DNA of 64,000 nucleotides. Source: CBDIHP01 sp965279195. Its GTDB lineage: Bacteria; Planctomycetota; Planctomycetia; Isosphaerales; Isosphaeraceae. The position numbers and the translations under genes were made by a program. The notes under the pieces were generated by a model. The model did not search any database, was not told the DNA's origin, and was given only the letters and a program-made list of their open reading frames with translations. Where the stretch lies: positions 131,116-195,115 of the forward strand of contig CBDIHP010000032.1 in NCBI GenBank assembly GCA_965279195.1. Reading direction: 5' to 3'. Of this stretch, positions 44,133 through 52,662 are shown piece by piece (the stretch's first letter is position 1; every line of letters begins with the position of its first letter).

Positions 44133-46055
44133 TTACGAGCCCAGGAATGCCACCGCCGACCCGCCCTTGGGCTTCCTGCTCGATGGCGTGATCGTCACGG
44201 TGGGGAGGATGACGGGCGCAAGGGACAGGGTCGAGGTCACGCTCGCGGGGGTGGAATTTCCACCGAAAAACAGGCCGCTCACGACCGCGTTCACGCCGCT
44301 GGTATTGGTGACCCGCAGGACGACGTGGCCTTGCAAGTTCCAGGAGAGATACTGGCCCCCCTGGAACTTGCCGAGGGCCTGCGTGCTCAGCACGGCGCCG
44401 GTGTTCGCGTCGAGCACGTCGATGCGTTCGTTCCGCCCGCCGTTCTGGTCCCAGTCCAGGGCGTAGAGCGCGACGCGGTGCGACTGGCCGTCGGTCAGAT
44501 TGACGTCGAAGGACAGGCTCACGTTGCTATACCAGCATGCGGCGATCCGATCGCTGGCGGCGGAGCCGGCCGACTTCCGGAGCCCGCGGGCGTCCGATGA
44601 GGTGGCCGCCCACGTCCAGTTCGACGCGTTCGAGACCGACACCTTCGCGTAAGCAGGAGTGGTGTTCGAAGCCGCGTTCAGGAGGACGCCGTCGCTGCCG
44701 TACCGTCCCGCCCAGTTCCCCTGCGTCGCGGTGTCCAGCGCGAGAAATGCCGCGGAATTCGTCGCGGAGGGCTTCGCGACGGCCGTCTCGTAGGCCCCGA
44801 TGTCGGCCGAGGCCCCCTGAGGACGGGCCAGGCCGGCGAGGTCCACGACGGGGGCGTAGGCGTTGGTGGCCGCGTCGAATGCCGGGCTTCCGGACTTGAG
44901 ATGGTAATCGTTCGCCGAGGCGTTCGCGAACAGCGCGGTCGGGTCGGAGACGATCGAGTGGACGTCGTTGCCGGTCAGTGCCCGCCACGAGGCCAGGCTG
45001 ATGACCGAATTCTCCCCGTCGGGCGAGAGACGATCCTTGACGACATTAAAGTCTGAGTTGAACCCGGCGATGCTGTCGGGCGAGACGGTGATCGAGCCCC
45101 GGAAAGACTGGCCGGTGTAGAGGATGTTGTTGCGGAAGACGTTGCCCGTGCTGCCGCCGCTGAGGGTCGCGGCCCAGCGGCCGTCGGTCGCATTGACGAT
45201 CGTGTTGTTGACGACCAGATTGTTCCTCGATCCGTCCGAGCCGTTCTGGCGGAAGAACGAGATCCCTGACCCGTGGTTGTTGTAGAGCAGGTTGTTGCGG
45301 AAGGTCGAGTTCTGCACGCCGTCGTTGTTGAGGGCCGCACCGCCGGCTTTGCCGTTGTCCCTGACGACATTCCCCTCGACGAACGCCCCGGTGATGATGC
45401 CATCGCCCCCCGCCTCGCCGTCGGCATTGATCTGGATGCCCGAGGCGTTGTTCCCCCAGACGGTGTTGTTGCGGATGACCGGCCGGTCCGCCGAGTTGCT
45501 GACGTAGATCCCGTGCTGGACCGCCGAGCGCGACGCCGCGTTGTTCTCGATCGTCACGTCCTCGCTGAAGCCCGTGAAAATGCCCCAGTAGGTGTTCAGG
45601 TCGGCATTGTTGTTGCGGATCGTCGCGTGCGTATTGGTGACGCTCCGGATCCCCGCGCGGGGCATCCCGGAGACGCTGAAGCCGTCGACCGTGACCCAGC
45701 TCGCCCCTTCGAGGTTGATGCCGTCCCTCTGGTTCCAGGGGTTCGGCGAGGTGATCGACACGCCGGCGTCGGCCTTGAAGACGATGGGCGCGCCCTGGGT
45801 GCCGCTGGTGGTGAGGTTGAAGCCGGCGTAGGTGCCCGCCTTCACCGAGACCGAGTCGCCCGGGCTGACGAGATTGGCCGCACGCTGCAGGGTCTTCCAC
45901 GGTGCGGCGGCCGTGCCGGCCGCCGAGTCGTTGCCGGCGGGCGAGACCACGAACTGGCTGAGGACCTGACGGACTTCCAGCGCCTCGACGCGCCCGACGA
46001 ACGCGCGGCGGCTGTTCCGCCCGCGCGGTGATGAGTTGCGATGCAACGGTGGCAC
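44133..46055 (-). CDS. LEPR-motif parallel beta-helix surface protein
   Basis: 640 residues with GTG start at 46055; no suitable ATG exists. The N-terminus is Arg-rich with VEALEVRQVLSQF (22-34), the LEPR-XLL-like signal. WKTLQRAANLVSPGDSVSVKAGTY begins a right-handed parallel beta-helix with many short repeats such as VIRNNTVWGNNASGI and TFRNNLLYNNHGSGI, as in pectate-lyase-like proteins (to about residue 430). A separate C-terminal beta domain (NWAGRYGSDGVLLNAASN through VVLRVTNTSGVNAVVSGLFFGG) follows. It may bind or cleave acidic polysaccharide; no catalytic residue set can be asserted. Confidence 0.87.
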   Translation of the reverse strand: MPPLHRNSSPRGRNSRRAFVGRVEALEVRQVLSQFVVSPAGNDSAAGTAAAPWKTLQRAANLVSPGDSVSVKAGTYAGFNLTTSGTQGAPIVFKADAGVSITSPNPWNQRDGINLEGASWVTVDGFSVSGMPRAGIRSVTNTHATIRNNNADLNTYWGIFTGFSEDVTIENNAASRSAVQHGIYVSNSADRPVIRNNTVWGNNASGIQINADGEAGGDGIITGAFVEGNVVRDNGKAGGAALNNDGVQNSTFRNNLLYNNHGSGISFFRQNGSDGSRNNLVVNNTIVNATDGRWAATLSGGSTGNVFRNNILYTGQSFRGSITVSPDSIAGFNSDFNVVKDRLSPDGENSVISLASWRALTGNDVHSIVSDPTALFANASANDYHLKSGSPAFDAATNAYAPVVDLAGLARPQGASADIGAYETAVAKPSATNSAAFLALDTATQGNWAGRYGSDGVLLNAASNTTPAYAKVSVSNASNWTWAATSSDARGLRKSAGSAASDRIAACWYSNVSLSFDVNLTDGQSHRVALYALDWDQNGGRNERIDVLDANTGAVLSTQALGKFQGGQYLSWNLQGHVVLRVTNTSGVNAVVSGLFFGGNSTPASVTSTLSLAPVILPTVTITPSSRKPKGGSAVAFLGS

Positions 46056-46329
46056 TCCAGGTTGTGCGAAGCGGAGATCCCTCAGGCATCACAGAACGCG
46101 ACGTGAGTTGGCCTTCGTTGGGGGATCATCGGATCGTAGGAGGACAACCCGAATACGTCAAGGTTCAATCGTCATTGAAATTTTTGATCAATCCACAGTC
46201 CCGGAGATCTGCGGTTGCAACGCACCCGGGCGTACGACACAATATGGATATTGTTGTCCAATTCAAATCGGGCCGGGTCTGCGGTACAATCGACCCGGGG
46301 TCGGGCGTCGAGGATACGGGAGAATGGTG

Positions 46330-47628
46330 ATGTCTGGACTTCGCAGGATCGGGGCGGCGATCGGCCTCCTGGCGTCTCTCGGGATCCCCGCCGCCCCGTC
46401 GCGTGCCGAACTGCCCATCGAGCGGGAGCCGATCCGATACGCCGATTCGAAGCCGACCGACCCGATTGCCAGGCTCCAGGCGAGGATCGACGCGGGCTCC
46501 GAGCGACTGGCCTTCGACGAAGAGGGGACGGGCTACCTGGCGTCGGTCCTGAGGGCGCTGGGGGTGAGCAAGACGTCGCAGACTCTGGTGTTCTCGAAGA
46601 CGAGCTTCCAGCACACCAGGATCGCCCCGCGCACGCCGCGTGCGGTTTATTTCTCGGATGACGTCTATGTCGGGTGGTGCCAGGGCGGCGACGTCGTCGA
46701 GGTCGCCGCCGTCGATCCGAAGCTCGGGGCGACCTTCTACATCCTCGACCAGGAGAAGGTCCGGAAGCCCAGGTTTCAGCGCCAGACCGACCTCTGCATC
46801 CAGTGCCACATGTCGTCGAAGACGAAGGACGTCCCCGGTCACCTGGTTCGTTCGATCTACCCCGACCGCCGCGGCTACCCGATCTTCAGTGCGGGCGGCC
46901 ACGTGACCGACGCCACCAGCCCGCTCAAGGAGCGCTGGGGCGGCTGGTACGTCACCGGCCAGCACGGCGACCAGCGGCACATGGGCAACGCGATCCTGGA
47001 GGACGCCGACCACCCGGAGAACCTCGATGTCGAGTCGGGCGCGAACCTCGACGATCTCAAGCGGAAGGTCGACACCACACCGTACCTCGCCGGCACCAGC
47101 GACATCGTGGCCCTGATGGTGATGGAGCATCAGACCCAGGCCCACAACGTCATCACCGCCGCCGGCTACGACGCCCGCATGGCCGATCTCTACGACAAAG
47201 GGATCAACGAGGCCCTCGGCCGCCCAGCCGGGACGGTCTCCGACAGCACGAAGTCCCGCATCCGATCCCACGCCGAGAACATCGTCCAGGCCTTCCTGTT
47301 CTGCAACGAGGCCAAACTCACGGCGCCGATCACGGGGAATTCCGGCTTCGTCGAGCAGTTCGCGGAGCGAGGGACGCGGGACAAGCAGGGCCGCTCGCTC
47401 CGCGACTTCGACCTCAAGACCCGCCTCTTCCGCTACCCCTGCAGCTACCTGATCGAATCCGAAGCCTATCGCTCGCTGCCGCAGCCCGTCCGAGACCGCG
47501 TCGCCCTCCGCCTCCGCGAGATCCTCGAAGACCGCGACCACACCGAACCTTTCGCCCACCTCAGTACTCAGGACCGCCGAAACATCCTCCAGATCCTCGA
47601 AGAAACAAACCCAGACATCCTCAAGTAA
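46330..47628 (+). CDS. Exported monohaem cytochrome-like protein, unknown function
   Basis: 432 residues. ATG at 46330 is preferred because GGGAG sits seven bases upstream; ATG at 46324 is too close to it. A signal peptide (LRRIGAAIGLLASLGIPAAPSRAE) is followed by one c-type haem motif, CIQCHMSS. Other visible blocks are YLASVLRALGVSKTSQTLVFSKTS, VYFSDDVYVGWCQGG, YPIFSAGGHVTDATSPLKERWGGWYVTGQHG and a helical C-terminal region. No established family name is recalled with confidence. The gene diverges from the beta-helix gene across 274 bases. Confidence 0.82.
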   Translation: MSGLRRIGAAIGLLASLGIPAAPSRAELPIEREPIRYADSKPTDPIARLQARIDAGSERLAFDEEGTGYLASVLRALGVSKTSQTLVFSKTSFQHTRIAPRTPRAVYFSDDVYVGWCQGGDVVEVAAVDPKLGATFYILDQEKVRKPRFQRQTDLCIQCHMSSKTKDVPGHLVRSIYPDRRGYPIFSAGGHVTDATSPLKERWGGWYVTGQHGDQRHMGNAILEDADHPENLDVESGANLDDLKRKVDTTPYLAGTSDIVALMVMEHQTQAHNVITAAGYDARMADLYDKGINEALGRPAGTVSDSTKSRIRSHAENIVQAFLFCNEAKLTAPITGNSGFVEQFAERGTRDKQGRSLRDFDLKTRLFRYPCSYLIESEAYRSLPQPVRDRVALRLREILEDRDHTEPFAHLSTQDRRNILQILEETNPDILK

Positions 47629-47770
47629 CCCCTTTGGAGTGCGGCAGTCCGGCTCCCGCTTTTCTTCTCCACCCTCTCGCCCCCCAATCCACCCCTCGGT
47701 TGAACAACCCTCCAACCCCTGTTAAGAAAGGACCATCCACGACCCACCGACGCCGAATCCGAGGTGCCCA

Positions 47771-49867
47771 GTGAAACGACTCTCCTTCGCCCTGCTCATC
47801 ACCCACCTCGCGATTCTCCCCGCCCTCGCCGCCGACCCTCCCTTCCGCGCCGGTGCCGCCGTCGTGGACATCACCCCGACGAAGCTCCCCGCGATCGTCG
47901 CCGGCGGCTTCCTGGAGGCGAAGGGCAACAAGATCGAGGACCGACTCTACGTCCGGGCGATCGTGATGGAGTCGGGCGGGACCAGGCTCGGGTTCGCCAT
48001 CGTCGACACTTGCATGATGGCGCAATCGCTCATCGATGATGCGAAGCAGGGCATCCAGAAGGGTTGCGGGATCCCCGTCGATCACCTGATGATTTCGGCC
48101 ACGCACACGCACTCGGCCCCGGCGGCGATGGGGTGCCTGGGTACTCGACAGGACAAGGATTATGCCGCGGTCCTCCCCGGCAAGATCGCCGACGCGGTGG
48201 TCGCCGCGAACGGGAAGCTCCAGCCCGCGAAGGTCGGCTGGGCGTCGGTCGACGACTGGCACCATACCCACAACCGGCGCTGGGTGCGTCGCCCCGAGAC
48301 GAAGATCGTCGACCCCTTCGGCAACGCCACCGGCCTGGCTCACATGCACCCGGGCTACCTCAGCAAGGACATCATCGGGCCGTCGGGTCCGGTGGACCCG
48401 GGCCTCTCGGTGGTGTCGATCCGGACGGCCGACGGCACGCCGCTGGCCGTCCTTGCGAACTACTCGCAGCACTACTTCGGCGCGCCGGCGGTCTCGGCCG
48501 ACTATTACGGCTACTTCTGCGAATCTCTCGCGAAGATGATGGGTCAGGAAGGCAAGGGCAACGGGCCGTTCGTGGCGGCGATGTCGCAGGGAACGAGCGG
48601 CGATCAGATGTGGATGGATTACGGCTCGCCGAAATCCGACCTGACCCTGAAGACGTACGCCGAGGCCGTCGCGAGGACTGCATTTCAGGCCGTCGGGAAG
48701 GTCGAGTACAAGGACTCCGTCCCGCTCGGGATCGTGGAACGACGGCTGGACCTGGCGTATCGGGTTCCGAACGACTCTCGCCTGGACTGGGCCCGGCCGA
48801 TCGCAGCGAAGGTCGAGGACGACCTGCCGAAGAACCAGCGCGAGGTCTACGCCAAGGAGGCCCTGATCCTCCACGAGCGGCAGCGCACCCAGGTCAAGCT
48901 GCAGGCCATCCGGATCGGGGACCTGACGATCGCGACATTGCCGAACGAGGTCTACGCGATCACAGGACTGAAGCTCAAGGCCCAGTCGCCGTCGCGTGCT
49001 CATTTCAATATCGAACTGGCCAATGGGGCGGAAGGTTACATCCCGCCCCCCGAGCAGCACGTCCTCGGCGGCTACACCACCTGGCCCGCGCGGACGGCCG
49101 GGCTGGAAGTCCAGGCCGAGCCGAAGATCGTCGAGACGTTGCTCGGGGCCCTCGAAGCGGTGACGGGACAGAAACGTCGCCCGCTGGTCGACGAGCACGG
49201 GCCCTACGCCGAGGCGGTCCTGAAACTGAAGCCGGGCGGTTACTGGCGGCTCAATGAGATCCAGGGCGAGCAGGCAACCAATGCGGTGGCGGGAGGCCAA
49301 CCCGCCATGGTCAGCGCCGCAGGGCACGCCTGGTACCTGCCCGGCGTCGCGACGGGGACGGGCGTCGGCTCCGACGAGGCCCTCCGTCCGTCAGCGTTCT
49401 CCGGGTCGAATAAGATCAACCGCTCGGTTCATCTCGCCGGGGGCGCGATCCACGCGGACATGAAGCACATTGGCCGGTACTCGATCGCGCTCTGGTTCTG
49501 GCTCGGCGAGTCCAGCGGCGCGAGCGATCGGGTCGGGAAACTCATCGACGCGTCGGGCGGCCTGGCGGTGAAGGCGAAGCAGGATCGGGACCACAGGGTC
49601 AGGCTCACGCTCGGCGATGCGGTCACCCGCATCGACTGGAACGCATCCGAGTGGCATTTCCTCGTCGCTGTCCGCGATGGTGAGACGATCCGGCTCTTCG
49701 TCGACGGCCAGAACGCGCTCGAAGCGCCGTCAAAGGCGACTTCTCACCTCCAGCGTATCCTCGTCGGCGATGGGCTCCAGGGGAAAATCGACGAACTGGC
49801 GGTGTTCGATCGGGCTCTCGACGCGGGCGAGATCGAGATGCTCTGGAAAGCCGGTGGCGTGAAGTGA
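47771..49867 (+). CDS. Neutral ceramidase-like hydrolase fused to a LamG domain
   Basis: 698 residues, GTG start with GAGG six bases upstream, and a signal peptide (LSFALLITHLAILPALAAD). FRAGAAVVDITPTKLP is the typical opening of the neutral/alkaline ceramidase fold. The zinc-site region SATHTHSAPAAMGC and the YSQHYFGAPAVSADY and MSQGTSGDQMW blocks agree. Residues from about 480 on form a concanavalin/LamG-like sandwich (YSIALWFWLGESSG, WHFLVAVRDGETIRLFVDGQ, KIDELAVFDRALDAGEIEMLW). It is exported; lipid or other amide/ester cleavage is possible. A 26-base TGGAGTGCGG relic lies between this gene and the cytochrome gene. Confidence 0.87.
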   Translation: MKRLSFALLITHLAILPALAADPPFRAGAAVVDITPTKLPAIVAGGFLEAKGNKIEDRLYVRAIVMESGGTRLGFAIVDTCMMAQSLIDDAKQGIQKGCGIPVDHLMISATHTHSAPAAMGCLGTRQDKDYAAVLPGKIADAVVAANGKLQPAKVGWASVDDWHHTHNRRWVRRPETKIVDPFGNATGLAHMHPGYLSKDIIGPSGPVDPGLSVVSIRTADGTPLAVLANYSQHYFGAPAVSADYYGYFCESLAKMMGQEGKGNGPFVAAMSQGTSGDQMWMDYGSPKSDLTLKTYAEAVARTAFQAVGKVEYKDSVPLGIVERRLDLAYRVPNDSRLDWARPIAAKVEDDLPKNQREVYAKEALILHERQRTQVKLQAIRIGDLTIATLPNEVYAITGLKLKAQSPSRAHFNIELANGAEGYIPPPEQHVLGGYTTWPARTAGLEVQAEPKIVETLLGALEAVTGQKRRPLVDEHGPYAEAVLKLKPGGYWRLNEIQGEQATNAVAGGQPAMVSAAGHAWYLPGVATGTGVGSDEALRPSAFSGSNKINRSVHLAGGAIHADMKHIGRYSIALWFWLGESSGASDRVGKLIDASGGLAVKAKQDRDHRVRLTLGDAVTRIDWNASEWHFLVAVRDGETIRLFVDGQNALEAPSKATSHLQRILVGDGLQGKIDELAVFDRALDAGEIEMLWKAGGVK

Positions 49868-50061
49868 GACCTCGCCCCGCCCAATGGCCCGGCGAGGGTG
49901 CGTCACTAGCCGCCGTCGGTGGGTCGGCTGATCCGATGGTCGCGTCCTCTCGCTGACGGGGGCGGAGCCGGGTTGGAGACGACCGCGCGGCCCGGCTTGT
50001 CGCGGTGGGGTGACTCCTCCCCTTCGCGACATCTTCGACTCACTCGACTCGGGTGAACGCG

Positions 50062-50100
50062 GCGAGGGCGGCCCCGCCTCGAACGCAGGGCCGCCCTCGC
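50062..50100. terminator. Hairpin downstream of porin gene
   Basis: A 13-base perfect stem GCGAGGGCGGCCC/GGGCCGCCCTCGC (50062-50074 and 50088-50100) has a 13-base loop. It lies about 50 bases past the minus-strand porin stop and is also downstream of the plus-strand ceramidase gene. Neither side has a good T run, so it may be a pause or processing site. Confidence 0.5.
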
Positions 50101-50149
50101 TTGACCGCACAGGGGGGGGGCACACCAGACAGAACCTTTCGCGGCCCGA

Positions 50150-52111
50150 TCAGTACGCGAGGGTGACGGCGCAGAATGCGGAGACCGGGGTGTCGGTCCG
50201 ATAACCGAAGTTGCTGTAGATGTCGCGGAAGCCCAGGCCAGGCAGCAGCATGTTGGCACCGGCGATCACGATCATCTGATCGTTGAGGAACGGCCGCCAC
50301 TCGAAGCCGCTGCTCATGTCGATGCCGACCGTGCGGTGGACGGTGCCGCTGTACAGGAACTGCTGGAGGACGTTGGTCTTGTCGAACATGAGGAAGTTCA
50401 TGTTGTTGACCATGCGGAGCCTCGGGGTGAGGTCCATGTCCTGGCCGAGGTTGAAGAGCAACTGGCCGGGGTTCACGAAGTTCGACTGCGACTGGATCTT
50501 GTTCGACCGGAGGTCGGACATCAGCGAGCCGGGGTTGAACAGGTTGACGCCGAAGATCGGGATCGCCTGGCGCTGGATGTAGCTGAAGATGCCGCCGGCG
50601 AAGACCTGGTTGTCGAGGATCGAGTCCCAGCCGGTGGCCTTGCCATTGTTGATGTTGCCGTCGCCGGACTGCCAGAGGAAGGAGGTCCGGAACCGCATCC
50701 AGTCGCGGTCGTAGGAGAGTTCGATGGCGGCCATCTGGGCGGAGATCTCGACGCCTCGGTTGGCGAGGGGGTTCAGGCCGTCCCGTCCGAAGACCCAGTA
50801 GAAGGCGTGGTTGACGTTGAACCTGCCGAAGTGGCCGTCGCCGGTGAAGCCGAGGTAGACGGCGTCGATGCGGTGCTGCTGGAAGATACCGACGGGGTCC
50901 GGGCGGTTGAGCTGGCGGTTCTTGTTGAGCTTGAAGAACGGCTCGTCGTTGTTGTAGTGGATGCTGCCCTGGACCGTGTAGCCGGGGACGATGAAGTCCT
51001 GGCGGTAGTAGTTCGCGATGAACACATTCTGGTGGCGGTCGTGCCAGGAGTTCAGGCCGGAGTTCGTGTCCTTCTCCCACTGGCGGAAGTAGATGACGTT
51101 GAACTGGTCGCGGTTGGCGTTCCTGGTTCCGAAGAGCCTCACCGCCCGGTTGGCGTCGGAGAAGACGAAGCCGCGGAAGTCGGAGTTGAAGAACTGGGTA
51201 CCGGCCCGCAACGACGTGAAGTCATAGTTCGGGCTGGTGTCGGCGAGCTTCATCTCGCCGAAGAGTTCCTGGAGGGCGAAGAACGTCCGGGAGCGCTGGG
51301 TGCCGGCGAGGACGTTGGGGTTGACCTGGGCGAGTTCCGACAGCGACAGGTTGTTGACGTTGAAGGTCGGCGTGACCTTGATCTTCCAGTCGGCCGGCTT
51401 GAAGGCCGCGTCGCCGTGGGACAGTTCGATCCCGATGTTGGTGAGGTTCTGGAAGAAGAACTGATTCGGGCGGCCGAAGAACGGGAACTGGCCGGCGCGG
51501 GAGGTCGACTCGAACGGCCCGGTCTGGGTCACGACCCGGCGGTACTCGAAGAAATTGAGGGTCGTCGCGGTGACGTCGAGGAACGTGTGGTTCCCGATGA
51601 TCGGGTAATCGCCCTTGAACACGTTCTGATTGTAGGGGTCGAGGAGCCGGCCGAGGACGAACGGGTAGTCGTCCTGGGGCGGGTGGCCCTTCTCGTAGCG
51701 GTCCCACGCGGGGAAGCCGATCCGCCAGCGGTCCTCGATGGGGATGAAGTCGGCCGAGGTCTGCCCCTCGGTCGGCAGGATGCTCGACGGGCCGGTGTAC
51801 CCGTTGGGCGAGTAGACCGGGTTGCCGAAGCTGGTCCCGATCGGGAAGGTCGGCTCCGGCGAGGGGGCGGGGAAGGTCGGCTCCGGCCCCGGTGCGCGGA
51901 GGATCTCCGACGGGCCGTCGGGGATCGGCGGCAGCTGGAATCGCGATCGCCTGACGCCGGGGTCGGCCCACTTGCCGGCGGCGCCGATGGGTGCCGGCTC
52001 GGGCACCCCGTCTTCGCCAAAGGCGGGAGGGGCACCGGCCGCGAGCCCGGCGAGACACAGGCTCGCGACGCTCGCCCACGTCGATCGATTCGCCCAGACG
52101 GCTCGAGCCAT
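50150..52111 (-). CDS. Planctomycete porin-like outer-membrane beta-barrel protein
   Basis: 653 residues with a signal peptide (WASVASLCLAGLAAGAPPAFG). A Pro-rich segment with EPTFPAPSPEPTFPIG repeats precedes a long region of alternating amphipathic strands. Many strands end in aromatic residues, and the protein terminates in ...AFCAVTLAY, a C-terminal aromatic as in barrel proteins. DFTSLRAGTQFFNSDFRGFVF and FRTSFLWQSGDGNINNGKATGWD are barrel-like segments. It is probably a large outer-membrane channel or export barrel; no substrate can be read. It is divergent from the GlcG-domain surface protein across 551 bases. Confidence 0.75.
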   Translation of the reverse strand: MARAVWANRSTWASVASLCLAGLAAGAPPAFGEDGVPEPAPIGAAGKWADPGVRRSRFQLPPIPDGPSEILRAPGPEPTFPAPSPEPTFPIGTSFGNPVYSPNGYTGPSSILPTEGQTSADFIPIEDRWRIGFPAWDRYEKGHPPQDDYPFVLGRLLDPYNQNVFKGDYPIIGNHTFLDVTATTLNFFEYRRVVTQTGPFESTSRAGQFPFFGRPNQFFFQNLTNIGIELSHGDAAFKPADWKIKVTPTFNVNNLSLSELAQVNPNVLAGTQRSRTFFALQELFGEMKLADTSPNYDFTSLRAGTQFFNSDFRGFVFSDANRAVRLFGTRNANRDQFNVIYFRQWEKDTNSGLNSWHDRHQNVFIANYYRQDFIVPGYTVQGSIHYNNDEPFFKLNKNRQLNRPDPVGIFQQHRIDAVYLGFTGDGHFGRFNVNHAFYWVFGRDGLNPLANRGVEISAQMAAIELSYDRDWMRFRTSFLWQSGDGNINNGKATGWDSILDNQVFAGGIFSYIQRQAIPIFGVNLFNPGSLMSDLRSNKIQSQSNFVNPGQLLFNLGQDMDLTPRLRMVNNMNFLMFDKTNVLQQFLYSGTVHRTVGIDMSSGFEWRPFLNDQMIVIAGANMLLPGLGFRDIYSNFGYRTDTPVSAFCAVTLAY

Positions 52112-52662
52112 GAGTTTCACTCCCTCCAGCGGGGGTTCGAGGGGAGACGTCGGGCATCGCCCGGTCACCATCGACGGTACGTAAACGAGACCAGCTCACA
52201 GGGACGTTGGGGGGCCGGAGCGGGGCCCGTTGACCTGCTCGTCGGGTCCGGATCAGCACCCAGATGTGGTCGGGGGCATGACCGGCTCAGACCGAGGTCT
52301 TCGGCCTTCAGAATCGGTTTTCCGAATTGATGGCCTTGAACGATTCGCCGGATTTCGCGGATTTCACGCGTGGAAACGGTTGTCCCGGACGCTCTGGTTG
52401 ATTTGCCTGCGTCGAATTTGACGGTTTTCGGGGTTCTCCGCGATTTTCCGAACAGTTCGCGAGGCCCCCGTGCCGATCCTAACAATCGATACGACCGTCG
52501 ATGTCGAGGCGCAGCCCCGGAGGATCCCTCCCCCGAGGTCGCCGGATGGTCGGTGCCCGTCGCCGAGGCGCGGGCTCGAACCGGACACGGGCCGAAACCG
52601 GATCCCCCGCGGCGAGTGCGACTGGATCGCCTGCCGGGCCCCCCTACCAGAAAGGCAAAGCC
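52112..52662. other. Long divergent intergenic region
   Basis: This 551-base region lies between two divergently transcribed exported-protein genes and is the longest gene-free stretch. It is less GC-biased around 52310-52480 than its surroundings, as expected for promoters. TTGACG occurs at about 52418 on the plus strand, but no well-spaced -10 partner was found. Open frames here have no recognisable product. Confidence 0.5.

Noticed and set aside
50010..50204. 64-codon frame downstream of the ceramidase gene
   Set aside because: It spans a hairpin and the porin 3' end, with no ribosome binding site or recognisable sequence.
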